This document shows positions 8,190-16,760 of a DNA stretch of 43,377 nt, piece by piece. Every line of letters begins with the position of its first letter. Positions within the stretch are counted from its first letter, which is position 1. Origin of the DNA: an uncultured Collinsella sp. Lineage in GTDB: Bacteria > Actinomycetota > Coriobacteriia > Coriobacteriales > Coriobacteriaceae. A model generated the notes under the pieces. The model was not told the origin of the DNA. It did not search any database and saw only the letters and a list, made by a program, of their open reading frames with translations. A program made the translations under genes and the position numbers. The stretch lies in NCBI GenBank assembly GCA_900758475.1, contig CAAERQ010000015.1:1-43377 (forward strand), read 5' to 3'.

Positions 8190-9011
8190 ATGCCCTACCT
8201 GCTTTCTTGTGACATTCATACCCATACGATGTTCTCTGCGCATGCATATTCGACCATTGAGGAGAATGTGTACTGGGCGGCAGAGCGTGGTCTGCAGGTG
8301 CTCGGATCTGCCGACCATTTGAGCTCTATGATTACGGCTTGCCCCAATGACCTGCGCAGTTACCAGTTCTTTATCAACCAGGATATCTGGCCGCGCATTT
8401 GGAGTGGCGTGCTGGTGCTGCGTGGTGCCGAGGCCGATATCGTTTCGCTGGACGGAAGCCTGTTTGGCGAGGACACTCCTGTCACGCTCGATATTGCCGG
8501 CGATTCGTACAGCCGTCAGCATTCGCTGTTCGATTTGGTTACGCGTAATTTGGATTATTTGGTTGCAAGCGTGCATAATCCGCAGATTGCTGGGGGCGCG
8601 ACGCTGGCCCAGACGACCGAGATGTATATCAATGCCCTGGAGCACCCCAAGGTGTTCATGCTGGGTCACACGGGGCGTTCGGGCGTGCCGTTCGATATCG
8701 ACGAGGTGCTGTTGGCAGCTAAGGCCAAGCACAAGATTATCGAGATCAACAACCATAGTCTTGAACACGGTGTCGACACTGAGCATTGGGCCGTATGCCG
8801 CAAGATTGCCGAGCGCTGCGCCGAGCTGGGCGTGGGCATTGGCGTGTCGACCGATGCCCACATTGGCATGGCCATTGGCAAGCTCGATCACGCCCGCAAG
8901 TTGCTCGACGAGATTCACTTCCCGCTGGACCTGATCGTGACACGCGACCGCGAGACGCTGCTGCGCGAGATGGCGGCAGCCGGCGTGTGCGACCTGCGCA
9001 AGGGGATGTAG
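8190..9011 (+). CDS. PHP-domain phosphoesterase, YcdX-like
   Basis: This 273-aa protein belongs to the PHP (polymerase and histidinol phosphatase) superfamily. The first metal-binding motif is CDIHTHT at residues 7-13, then ADHLSS near 38-43, VASVHNP in the middle and a late STDAHIG motif, giving the conserved His/Asp ligands of a trinuclear metal site. It resembles the stand-alone YcdX-type phosphatases; the substrate is unknown. AAGGAG at 8179-8184 sets the ATG at 8190. It converges on the rlmD gene. Confidence 0.88.
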   Translation: MPYLLSCDIHTHTMFSAHAYSTIEENVYWAAERGLQVLGSADHLSSMITACPNDLRSYQFFINQDIWPRIWSGVLVLRGAEADIVSLDGSLFGEDTPVTLDIAGDSYSRQHSLFDLVTRNLDYLVASVHNPQIAGGATLAQTTEMYINALEHPKVFMLGHTGRSGVPFDIDEVLLAAKAKHKIIEINNHSLEHGVDTEHWAVCRKIAERCAELGVGIGVSTDAHIGMAIGKLDHARKLLDEIHFPLDLIVTRDRETLLREMAAAGVCDLRKGM

Positions 9012-9032
9012 CGGAATTTATAAACCAAGCGA

Positions 9033-9066
9033 AGGGGGCGGCCCAGACGGGTCGCCCCCTTTCTTG
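9033..9066. terminator. Terminator between the PHP gene and the convergent methyltransferase
   Basis: A 13-bp stem (9033-9045 with 9050-9062, one G-T pair, core GGGGGCG) encloses AGAC and continues into TTTCTT. It sits between two convergent genes. Confidence 0.85.
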
Positions 9067-9089
9067 TCCCAAAAATCTACTGAGGTTGG

Positions 9090-10538
9090 TTAGCGGCGTT
9101 CGAGGACCGCTACGGTTTCGGTGTGGTCGGTGTGGGGGAACATGTCGACGGGCGTGATCTTGAGCAGGCGATAGCCTCCGTCGAGGAGCTGGTGCAGGTC
9201 GCGCTCTTGGGTCACGGGGTTGCAGCTGATATAGGTGATGCGGCGCGGCTTAAGTGCGCAGGCAGCTTCGAGGAACTCGGGGGTAGAGCCGGCGCGCGGC
9301 GGATCGATGGAAAGGACATCGACCCGTTCGTTGTTGTCGGCGGCATCTAGGATGTAGTCGGTGGCATCGTCGGCCATAAACCAAGCGCTGCGGGTGAGGC
9401 CGTTGAGCTCGGCATTGCGACGTGCGTCGGCAATGCCCGCCGGGTTGCGCTCCACGCCGAGCAGCATAATGCCGATACCCTTGTTCTGGGCATCTTTAGC
9501 TGCGCAAAGACCGATGGTACCGCTGCCACAGTAGGCATCCATGAGCACATCGCCCTGGTGCAAATCCATGCCGTCGATAGCGAGCTGATAGAGCAGCTCA
9601 GTCTGTTGCGGGTTGGTCTGATAAAACGCGGTGGGGGAGATGTCGAATTCGCAGCCGAGCAGCTGATCGCGCATGCATTCGGCGCCATACACGATGCGGG
9701 TTTCCTCGCCGAGGATGGCGTTGCCGGGGCGTCCGTTGATGTTTTGGGCGACGGTGACGATGCGCGGATCGAGTGCGGCGACAGCCTCAAAGAACTCCTG
9801 CGCATGCGGCAAGTCGCGCTGAGCGGTCACGAGCGTGACCATGACCTGGTCGGTACGCCAACCGCAGCGGACGACGGCATAGCGAAGCAAACCAAGATGC
9901 TTGTCCTCATTAAAGGCGGGAATATGCAGCCGCTCAGCTTCGCGTGCGATGCCGTTGAGAATCTGACGGGCGCCCGGTGCCTCGACGGGGCATTCGGGTA
10001 CGGCAACGATCTTGTGCGTGCCGCGCTCAAAGAAACCGCAACGGACGGCGCCCTCCTTACCGGGAGCAAAGGGAGTGGCAGCCTTATGACGAAAGCCACG
10101 CGGTGCAGGATATTTGCCCGGGTCGCCCAGGGTGACACCCATGCCACGAATAGGATCTACAGCAATGCCCTCACGCTCACAAAGCGAAGCAAAAAGCTCC
10201 TCCATAGCAGCCTGCTTGGCGGCGAGCTGCTTCTTATAAGGACGATTGAGCGCCGTGCACCCACCGCAAGCTTTCATGATCGAACAGGGGGACTTGGGGT
10301 CCACAGCCTTACGCGCAGACGAAACCCGATCTTTATGCGAGCGCTTGGAGCGAGTCTGAGATGCCTTATCCTCGTTCCGACGAGAGCCGGGACGCTTGGC
10401 CTTAGCCTTGCCCTTGGCCGACTTACCCTTCGCGTCCTGAGACGACTTGGATTTCTGAGAAGATTTTTTCTCCTCTGACCCCTCAGCCGCCTCGATCAAA
10501 GCACGACGAGCCTTACGCTCCGCACGAGATTCTGCCAT
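9090..10538 (-). CDS. rlmD: RlmD/TrmA-family 23S rRNA (uracil-C5)-methyltransferase
   Basis: This 482-aa SAM-dependent enzyme is predicted to make 5-methyluridine in RNA. The iron-sulfur ligands are present as C85-x5-C91-x2-C94 with a fourth at C183, matching RlmD. The SAM motif DAYCGSGTIGL, the DPPRAG motif and the catalytic cysteine in SCNP (about C439) are intact. Residues 1-80 form a lysine- and serine-rich extension with no domain, possibly an RNA-binding tail. RlmD (U1939) is the likeliest assignment, but RlmC/TrmA-like specificities cannot be excluded. TACAAT on the minus strand at 10583-10578 is a plausible -10. Confidence 0.88.
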   Translation of the reverse strand: MAESRAERKARRALIEAAEGSEEKKSSQKSKSSQDAKGKSAKGKAKAKRPGSRRNEDKASQTRSKRSHKDRVSSARKAVDPKSPCSIMKACGGCTALNRPYKKQLAAKQAAMEELFASLCEREGIAVDPIRGMGVTLGDPGKYPAPRGFRHKAATPFAPGKEGAVRCGFFERGTHKIVAVPECPVEAPGARQILNGIAREAERLHIPAFNEDKHLGLLRYAVVRCGWRTDQVMVTLVTAQRDLPHAQEFFEAVAALDPRIVTVAQNINGRPGNAILGEETRIVYGAECMRDQLLGCEFDISPTAFYQTNPQQTELLYQLAIDGMDLHQGDVLMDAYCGSGTIGLCAAKDAQNKGIGIMLLGVERNPAGIADARRNAELNGLTRSAWFMADDATDYILDAADNNERVDVLSIDPPRAGSTPEFLEAACALKPRRITYISCNPVTQERDLHQLLDGGYRLLKITPVDMFPHTDHTETVAVLERR

Positions 10539-10645
10539 GAATTAACCCCACTAATTTACAAATTGAAAGCTGAAAGCATTGTACCGTGCCAAGCTAGCGG
10601 ACGATATACAAGCGCCTATTTCATGTCAGTGATAAGTCCAACGAT

Positions 10646-10796
10646 GTTTGCCCGGCGTGGGCGGGGAGCGGCGCGTAATTAAGTTTATCGCGAGTTCCGC
10701 ACGCAAAGGAAAGCACTTAATGTGCTTTCCGTCTTGCGCAGGACTGTAGAGCAGGAAACTTAATTACGCGCCGCTCCCCGCCCACGCTGGGCAAAC
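10646..10796. repeat. 151-bp palindromic element with 41-bp arms
   Basis: Bases 10646-10686 and 10756-10796 are reverse complements over 41 positions with a single G-T difference. Inside lies a second perfect hairpin, 10708-10716 with 10722-10730 (GGAAAGCAC/GTGCTTTCC, loop TTAAT). The flanks between the two stems partly pair as well, giving one long rod. It contains no ORF and I see no target-site duplication. It fills most of the 349-bp gap between the divergent rlmD and amino-acid transporter genes. It may be a MITE-like element or a structured RNA; its class is unknown. Confidence 0.9.
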
Positions 10797-10802
10797 CCTC
10801 CC

Positions 10803-10869
10803 TTGTACTCCATCTCACTAAAGTGTATGATTCTGGACGTTACACGAATCACTTTACTTAACTAAAGTG
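10803..10869 (+). promoter_or_regulatory. Promoter and palindromic operators of the amino-acid importer operon
   Basis: TTGTAC (10803-10808) and TATGAT (10826-10831) are 17 bp apart. The spacer contains the dyad CACTAAAGTG (10816-10825). A 20-bp near-palindrome, CACTTTACTTAACTAAAGTG, lies at 10850-10869, just after the expected transcription start, a typical repressor position. A closely related sequence lies upstream of ilvE at 41747-41763. The cognate regulator is not identified. Confidence 0.6.
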
Positions 10870-10887
10870 CCATCAAGGGGGGATACC

Positions 10888-11748
10888 ATGAACACCGATA
10901 TGTCTCGTCGTCAGTTTGTTGGTCTAGCCGGCTCGCTCGCCACGGTGCTTGGCCTTGGTCTTGTCGGTTGCGGCGGTGGTGCCGGCAAGGGCTCCGCTGC
11001 TGGCTCTGCCGCGGCCAAGGATGTGAAGGGTGCTGCGGAGTCCAAGAAGCTCGTGGTGGGCTTCGATAAGTCCTATCCTCCGTACGGCTTTGTGGGCGAC
11101 GATGGCGAGTACACCGGCTTTGATCTCGATCTGGCCAAGGCTGTTGCCGATAAGCAGGACTGGGAGGTCAAATACGAGGCCATCGACTGGGACGCCAAGG
11201 ATACGCTGCTTAACTCGGGCGCCATCAACTGCATCTGGAACGGCTTTACCATGGAGGGGCGCGAGGATGACTACACGTTCTCTGAGCCGTACATGCTCAA
11301 CGAGCAAGTGCTCGTGGTCAAGAAGGACGCGGGCATCAAGAGCTGGGACGATCTTGCCGGCAAGACCGTGATTACCCAGACCGATTCCGCTGCGCAGGAT
11401 GTGCTCGAGGGTGACCAGAAGGATCTGGCGGCGACGTTTGCCACGCTCGACACGATCGGCGAGTACAACACGGCCTTTATGCAGCTCGAGAGCGGCGCGG
11501 TCGATGCCGTGGCGTGCGACCTTTCGATTGCCCAGTATCAGCTTGCCGCCAAGCCCGATGCCTATACGCAGCTTGATGAGCCGCTGTCCAGCGAGCACTA
11601 CGCCGTTGGCTTTAAGAAGGGCGACACCAAGTCGGCCGATGCTGTAGCCGAGTCGCTCAAGGCGCTCTACGAGGACGGCACGGTCAAGGACCTCTGCGAT
11701 AAATATTCAAGCTATGGTTTGTCTTTCGATAATTGGGTGCTCAAGTAA
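10888..11748 (+). CDS. Amino-acid ABC transporter, substrate-binding lipoprotein
   Basis: This 286-aa family-3 solute-binding protein delivers a polar amino acid to the permease. The N-terminus has SRRQF (residues 6-10), a hydrophobic core and a lipobox ending LVGC with Cys28 as the lipidation site; the twin arginine suggests Tat-dependent lipoprotein export (inference). The periplasmic-binding fold follows, with YPPYGFVGDDGEYTGFDLD near its start, and a Gly/Ala/Ser linker after the cysteine. I chose the ATG at 10888 because AAGGGGGG lies just upstream. It is first of three overlapping genes. Confidence 0.93.
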   Translation: MNTDMSRRQFVGLAGSLATVLGLGLVGCGGGAGKGSAAGSAAAKDVKGAAESKKLVVGFDKSYPPYGFVGDDGEYTGFDLDLAKAVADKQDWEVKYEAIDWDAKDTLLNSGAINCIWNGFTMEGREDDYTFSEPYMLNEQVLVVKKDAGIKSWDDLAGKTVITQTDSAAQDVLEGDQKDLAATFATLDTIGEYNTAFMQLESGAVDAVACDLSIAQYQLAAKPDAYTQLDEPLSSEHYAVGFKKGDTKSADAVAESLKALYEDGTVKDLCDKYSSYGLSFDNWVLK

Positions 11749-12401
11749 TGTCTATTCAGGTCATGATGCAGATGCTCGGCCAGGGATTCTTGGTCAGTTT
11801 GCAGCTGTTTGTACTGACGCTGCTCGGGTCGATTCCGCTGGGAATTCCCGTGGCGTTTATGCGCATGAGCAAAATTGCGCCGCTCCGCTGGATTGCGCGC
11901 ATCTATATCTCGGTTATGCGCGGCACGCCGCTCATGCTGCAGATGTTTGCCATCTACTTTGCCCCGTACTACGTGTTCGGCATTTCGCTCACGCCCGATT
12001 CCAAGTGGACGGCGTGCGTCGTAGCGTTCATCATCAACTACGCCGGTTACTTTGCCGAGATCTATCGCTCGGGCCTGCAGTCCATTCCGCGCGGTCAATA
12101 CGAGGCCGCCGAGGTGCTGGGCTACTCGCGCCTGCAGACGTTTTTGTACATTGTGATGCCGCAGGTTGCCAAGCGTATTCTGCCGGCGATGGGCAACGAG
12201 ATCATCACGCTGGTCAAGGACACGTCGCTGGCGTTTGCCATTGGCGTGGGCGAGATGTTCTCGACCGCCAAGGCCCTGGTTGCCTCGCAGGTGAGCATGG
12301 TACCGTTTGCGATTGCGGCGCTGATCTACTGGGTTTTCAACTTCGTGGTCGAGATGCTGTTGGGCGCCGCCGAAAAGAAGCTGGACTATTATCATGACTA
12401 A
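11748..12401 (+). CDS. Amino-acid ABC transporter, permease
   Basis: This 217-aa HisM/GlnP-type permease has several membrane helices, the MRGTPLMLQMF segment and an EAAEVLGYSR coupling helix (EAA motif) that contacts the ATPase. The ATG at 11748 overlaps the TAA stop of the binding-protein gene (TAATG), implying translational coupling; an alternative upstream ATG at 11733 has no better ribosome binding site. The shadow frame at 11714-12397 is not real. Confidence 0.93.
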   Translation: MSIQVMMQMLGQGFLVSLQLFVLTLLGSIPLGIPVAFMRMSKIAPLRWIARIYISVMRGTPLMLQMFAIYFAPYYVFGISLTPDSKWTACVVAFIINYAGYFAEIYRSGLQSIPRGQYEAAEVLGYSRLQTFLYIVMPQVAKRILPAMGNEIITLVKDTSLAFAIGVGEMFSTAKALVASQVSMVPFAIAALIYWVFNFVVEMLLGAAEKKLDYYHD

Positions 12402-13158
12402 CTCGGTAATGAATATATCGAACGCGCGTAAGGCGTTTGGCGGCAATGAGGTGCTCAAGGATATCTCGCTCGAGGTAAAGCGTGGCGAGGTCGTGGCGAT
12501 TATCGGGCCTTCGGGTGGCGGCAAGTCCACGCTGCTGCGGTGTGCCACGCTGCTCGAGACACTCGACGGAGGCTCGCTCTCGTTTGGTGACCTTGCCGTT
12601 GCGACGGATGCGGGTTCGGGCGCGGTCTATGCGAAGGGCGATGTGCCCAAGCAGGCGCGCTCGCGATTCGGCCTGGTGTTCCAAAATTACAACCTGTTCC
12701 CGCACTATACCGTGATGAAAAACATCATCGACGCGCCGATCCGCGTGCTTAAGCGCCCGCGCGAGCAGGCGGAAGCTCGTGCGCATGAATTGATTGCTCA
12801 GATGGGGCTTGTGGGCAACGAGAACAAGGTTCCGTGTGAGCTTTCGGGCGGTCAGCAACAGCGTGTGAGTATCGCCCGCGCCTTGGCGCTCGACCCGGAG
12901 ATCCTGTTCTTTGACGAGCCGACCTCGGCGCTCGATCCCGAGCTGACGGCCGAGGTGCTGCGTGTCATTAAAGACCTTGCCGCGCAGAATATGACGATGG
13001 TGATTGTGACCCACGCAATGCAGTTTGCGCGCGATGTTGCCGACCGCGTGGTCTTTATGGATGGCGGCCGCATTGTCGAGGAGGGTCCTGCCGAGCAGGT
13101 CATCGACCATCCGCGTGAGCAGCGCACCCGTGAGTTCTTGAGCCGTATCGAGGGATAG
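12394..13158 (+). CDS. Amino-acid ABC transporter, ATP-binding protein
   Basis: This 254-aa ATPase powers the importer. It has Walker A GPSGGGKST, the Q-loop region VFQNYNLFPH, the signature LSGGQQQRV, Walker B ILFFDEPTSALDPE and the H-loop THAMQ. It belongs to the polar amino-acid (GlnQ/HisP) subfamily. Its start overlaps the permease gene by 8 bp, completing the operon. A terminator follows. Confidence 0.95.
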   Translation: MTNSVMNISNARKAFGGNEVLKDISLEVKRGEVVAIIGPSGGGKSTLLRCATLLETLDGGSLSFGDLAVATDAGSGAVYAKGDVPKQARSRFGLVFQNYNLFPHYTVMKNIIDAPIRVLKRPREQAEARAHELIAQMGLVGNENKVPCELSGGQQQRVSIARALALDPEILFFDEPTSALDPELTAEVLRVIKDLAAQNMTMVIVTHAMQFARDVADRVVFMDGGRIVEEGPAEQVIDHPREQRTREFLSRIEG

Positions 13159-13191
13159 GCTCAGGTATTTACTCAACTATTAATTAAGGCG

Positions 13192-13229
13192 AAGCCGCCG
13201 CAGGTCTTACGGTCTGTGGCGGCTTTTTG
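13192..13229 (+). terminator. Terminator of the amino-acid importer operon
   Basis: The stem AAGCCGCCGCAG (13192-13203) pairs with CTGTGGCGGCTT (13214-13225, one G-T pair) and runs into TTTTTGTTT. Confidence 0.88.
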
Positions 13230-13468
13230 TTTGCATCGACGGGGTTCAATAATCGCCTCACAAGCTTGTCTCTTCCTCTCGCCGCCTGTATTCATACGTG
13301 CGCCGAAAGGTATGCATGGACGGTCGCCCGTGAGGGTAGGGTGGTGGCATAGGACATTTGGAGGGTGAGTCGGCTCGGCTGCCGACCATGCTGCTCCCGG
13401 GATGGCACCGACCGCGAACTCTCCCCGTTGGCGTCGCGCATCGCGCGCGACCCTGCAAGGAGGTCATC

Positions 13469-15544
13469 ATGGGTGCTCCCAAGACCGGCAACGTAAGGAA
13501 CGTGGTGCTCGTAGGCCAAGGCGGGGTGGGCAAGACTTCGCTCGCCGAGGCCATGCTCCACCTTTCCGGCAAGACCGCCCGCCTGGGCGGCCACGACGGC
13601 ACCAAGCCCACGCTCGACTATGACCCCGAAGAGGTCAAGCGTTCATTCTCCATCTCGACGACCATCGCGCCGATCGACTGGAAGGGCGCGCGCATCAATG
13701 TGCTCGATGCCCCGTGCTACCCCGATTTTATCGGCGATGCCTTTGCCGCGATGAGCGTCTGCGAGACGGCTCTGTTTGTGGTCGACGCCGAGGCCGGCCC
13801 GCAGCCTACGACGGTTAAGCTCTGGTATGCCGCCGAGGACCTGCGCCTGGCGCGTGCGGTGTTCGTAAACCGCCTGTCGCGCTCCGAGGCCAGCTTTGCG
13901 ACCACGATGGACCTGCTGCAAGAGCGCTTTGGCACGCGCCTGGGCGCCGTGACCCTTCCCTGGGGCGAGGGCGAGGACTTTGACGGCATCATCGACCTGG
14001 TGCGCATGAAGGCGCGCCATTGCAACGGCACCGAAGCCGTTGAGTCGGAGATTCCCGAGGAGTATCGTGCCCAGGCCGAGGAAGCCCATGACCATCTGTG
14101 CGAGCTGGTGGCCGAGGCTGACGACGAACTGATGATGAAGTACTTGGAAGGCGAGGAGACGCTGACGCAGGAGGAGCTTGAAGGCCTGCTGTCGAAGGCG
14201 ATCGCCGAGCGCATCTTTGTGCCGGTCTTTGCGGGCGATTGCATTAAGGAGCAGGGCGTCAACTCGCTGATGGACGACATCGCCACATACTTCCCGGCGC
14301 CGACCGACTACGGCGAGATGCCGCTTATCGACGGCGATTCGCTCAAGATTTCAAGCGACGATGATCGTCCGGTGGCGTTTGTGTTTAAGACCCTGGCCGA
14401 TCCGCAGCAGGGTCGCATCAGCTTTATTAAGGTGCTGACGGGTACGCTTGAGCCGGGCCTTGAGCTGGTCAACGCGCGCACGCGCAAGGGCGACCGTCTG
14501 GCTCACCTGTATGTGATGTGCGGCCGCGACATGACCGAGGTCGGTCACGCCTATGCCGGCGACATTATCGTGGCACCCAAGCTGGCGGCCGAGACGGGCG
14601 ATACGCTCTCGATTACCGGCAAGGTCGAGGCTGCGGCGTTTAAGTTCCCCAACTCGCAGTACCGCATTGCCATCGAGGCCGAGAATCGCGGGGACGAAGA
14701 GAAGCTCTACACGTTTATCGAGAAGGCCTGCAAGGCCGATCCGACCATGAGCATCGATCGTGACGAGGAGACCGGCCAGACCATTATCTCCGCCGTGGGT
14801 GAGGCGCAGGTTTCGGTGCTGCTCAACCGTTTGGAGGACCGTACCAAGGTCGTGGCCAAGAGCGTGCCGATCCGCATTCCGTATCGCGAGACCATCCGCC
14901 GCACGGCGAGCGCCCAGGGCCGCCACAAGAAGCAGACCGGTGGTGCCGGTCAGTACGGCGACTGCTGGCTGCGCGTGGAGCCGCTTATTGGGCCCGACGG
15001 CACGAGCGACGGCTACGAGTTTGTGGATGAGGTCGTAGGCGGCCGCATTCCGCGCTCGCTGATTCCCGCCGTGGACAAGGGCGTCCAGGAGACCATGAAG
15101 GACGGCATCATTGCCGGCTACCCGCTCACGGGCATTCGCGTGGCTGTGTACGACGGCTCGTATCACAGCGTCGACTCCAACGAAATGGCCTTCCGCGCGG
15201 CGGCCCGCATCGGCCTGCGCAAGGCGTGCGCCGACGCCGATCCGGTGGTGCTGGAGCCCATCGAGGAGGTCACGGTGACCATCCCCGAGAGCTATGCCGG
15301 CGCCGTGATGGGCGACATCTCCGCCTCGCGCGGCCGCGTGACCGGCATGGAGACCGACGAGCGCGGCGATACCGTGGTCATTGCCCAGGCGCCTCTTGCC
15401 GAGCTGACGGATTACTCGACACGCCTGCGTTCCATCACGCGCGGCACGGGCGACTTTACCATGAAGCCGGCTGGCTATGAGCAGGTGCCCTACGACGTTC
15501 AGGCCAAGCTGGTCGAGCGCTATGAGGAGGGTCGCGCCAAGTAG
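13469..15544 (+). CDS. EF-G-like GTPase paralogue (EF-G2 type) with degenerate GTPase motifs
   Basis: This 691-aa protein has the full EF-G architecture: a G domain, then domains II-V including the HKKQTGGAGQYGDCWLRVEP region of domain IV. The P-loop GQGGVGKT (16-23) is intact. Switch I reads KRSFSIS instead of a form of RGIS/RGIT. The DxPG motif is DAPC (80-83), and NKxD is NRLSR (134-138). Loss of the DxPG glycine and of the NKxD lysine and aspartate predicts weak or altered nucleotide handling. AAGGAGG sets the ATG at 13469, 37 codons inside the open frame. The 239-bp leader upstream is GC-rich with small hairpins. The cellular role of EF-G2 proteins is not settled; this is not the main fusA. 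Confidence 0.88.
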   Translation: MGAPKTGNVRNVVLVGQGGVGKTSLAEAMLHLSGKTARLGGHDGTKPTLDYDPEEVKRSFSISTTIAPIDWKGARINVLDAPCYPDFIGDAFAAMSVCETALFVVDAEAGPQPTTVKLWYAAEDLRLARAVFVNRLSRSEASFATTMDLLQERFGTRLGAVTLPWGEGEDFDGIIDLVRMKARHCNGTEAVESEIPEEYRAQAEEAHDHLCELVAEADDELMMKYLEGEETLTQEELEGLLSKAIAERIFVPVFAGDCIKEQGVNSLMDDIATYFPAPTDYGEMPLIDGDSLKISSDDDRPVAFVFKTLADPQQGRISFIKVLTGTLEPGLELVNARTRKGDRLAHLYVMCGRDMTEVGHAYAGDIIVAPKLAAETGDTLSITGKVEAAAFKFPNSQYRIAIEAENRGDEEKLYTFIEKACKADPTMSIDRDEETGQTIISAVGEAQVSVLLNRLEDRTKVVAKSVPIRIPYRETIRRTASAQGRHKKQTGGAGQYGDCWLRVEPLIGPDGTSDGYEFVDEVVGGRIPRSLIPAVDKGVQETMKDGIIAGYPLTGIRVAVYDGSYHSVDSNEMAFRAAARIGLRKACADADPVVLEPIEEVTVTIPESYAGAVMGDISASRGRVTGMETDERGDTVVIAQAPLAELTDYSTRLRSITRGTGDFTMKPAGYEQVPYDVQAKLVERYEEGRAK

Positions 15545-15581
15545 CGTGTGATTTTGCCTGCAATGTAGGTGCTGACGAAAG

Positions 15582-15613
15582 AGCCGCCTTGGGTAACCGG
15601 GGCGGCCCTTTTT
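15582..15613 (+). terminator. Terminator after the EF-G-like gene
   Basis: GCCGCC (15583-15588) pairs with GGCGGC (15600-15605), extended inward by TTGG/CCGG around GTAA, and is followed by CCTTTTT. Confidence 0.8.
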
Positions 15614-15656
15614 GGTCCCCGGTGGGTTGCAAATCGGTTCTTGTCGTGGCTTGGGG

Positions 15657-16640
15657 CTAGTTCCCCGAGGCCTGGTTGCGGCCGGTGACGTAGTCGATCT
15701 GCACGTGCGGCTGCAGGTTGTAGCAATATACGTGGAAGCAGAGGGTCTTGCCGTGGTCCTCGACCGATTGCGCCTCAAGGCGCACGCCACGGCAGACAAG
15801 TTCCTCTTCGTTATACATGGGCGTGACGCGGTAGAGCACATGGTTGCCCGTGTCGCGGATGTAGCCGAGAATCTGCTCCTCAAACGGCAGCATGCCCGTT
15901 TCGTTGAGATAGCGCGTGCCGGTGAGGAGATTTTTGCGGTTGGCGTTTTCGCCGCAGAGCGACCAGGCGATAAGGTGGCAGCGGTTGTAGAGGCTCTGGC
16001 CCGGAATAAAGTCGTAGCGCTGCTGATGCCAACCGGCAGGATGGATACGCGAGATATCGCCGCGCTCGCCTTGACCGAGTGATTCGGGGCCCACGCAGGC
16101 GAGTGCTTTGCGGGTGCGGCCCAGGCTGTCGAGCTTGGAGAACTTCTTAAAGCAGCCCTCTTCTGTAGCGCGCTCGTATTCATCGAGCGTGAATGATGGT
16201 GTGCCGAGCGGGTGCGTGCTGTCGGCGCGAAGGGCAACGTAGGGGTTGCCGGCGTAGTCGGGAATGCTGCTGAGATAAACACCGCGGGCGCGGTTGAGGT
16301 TGGGGTTTTCCACCTCGTCGATGGGGGCGGTGGAGCTGTCCTCGGCAACGTTATCGTTGGTGTTGGTCGCGGCGGATTCAGGGCCATCGCCAGAGTCTTG
16401 GCTATTTTGAGAGTCCGAGGAACTCGCTGTTCCCGATTCGAGCCGGGCGACCAGGTCCGCCTCGTCGTCGGTGCGGCTGGGGCTCTCGTTTTGTTTTTCG
16501 GCCAGAGCCGCCGCCTGTTCATCGCTTTGCGGCGACAGCAGCTTGGGAGCTCCGTCGAGCGATCCCGTAAACAGCGCAAACCCCAGCACCACGGCGGTGC
16601 CGATGGAAAGTACTTGCTTGTAGGTGGACTTGCGCGACAT
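15657..16640 (-). CDS. Secreted DNA/RNA non-specific endonuclease, EndA-like
   Basis: This 327-aa protein has an N-terminal membrane or signal segment (about residues 11-27), then an acidic Ser/Asp/Asn-rich linker to about residue 110, then a DNA-entry-nuclease-type domain. The core reads YNRCHLIAWSLCGENANRKN followed by LLTGTRYLN, with the catalytic histidine in RCHL corresponding to the DRGH motif of EndA. The NRCH form is common in this subfamily, so it is not taken as inactivation. It probably degrades extracellular DNA for nutrients or uptake. AGGAG precedes the ATG at 16640. Confidence 0.85.
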   Translation of the reverse strand: MSRKSTYKQVLSIGTAVVLGFALFTGSLDGAPKLLSPQSDEQAAALAEKQNESPSRTDDEADLVARLESGTASSSDSQNSQDSGDGPESAATNTNDNVAEDSSTAPIDEVENPNLNRARGVYLSSIPDYAGNPYVALRADSTHPLGTPSFTLDEYERATEEGCFKKFSKLDSLGRTRKALACVGPESLGQGERGDISRIHPAGWHQQRYDFIPGQSLYNRCHLIAWSLCGENANRKNLLTGTRYLNETGMLPFEEQILGYIRDTGNHVLYRVTPMYNEEELVCRGVRLEAQSVEDHGKTLCFHVYCYNLQPHVQIDYVTGRNQASGN

Positions 16641-16760
16641 TGAGGCTCCTGGATGGACGGTTGGGAATCTACCAGTCTAGCAGGTGCCGGCAGGGGCCCG
16701 TTCTGTCGAACAAATACTCAAGATTTGGGATAGACGCTACTGATTCATTTGTCCCGCGGT

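Noticed and set aside
11714..12397. Plus-strand 227-aa frame overlapping the amino-acid permease
   Set aside because: It overlaps the clearly conserved permease in another frame and has no domain.
15657..16640. Inactivated nuclease (NRCH instead of DRGH)
   Set aside because: The NRCH form with the following TGTRYLN is common in this subfamily, and the catalytic histidine is retained.
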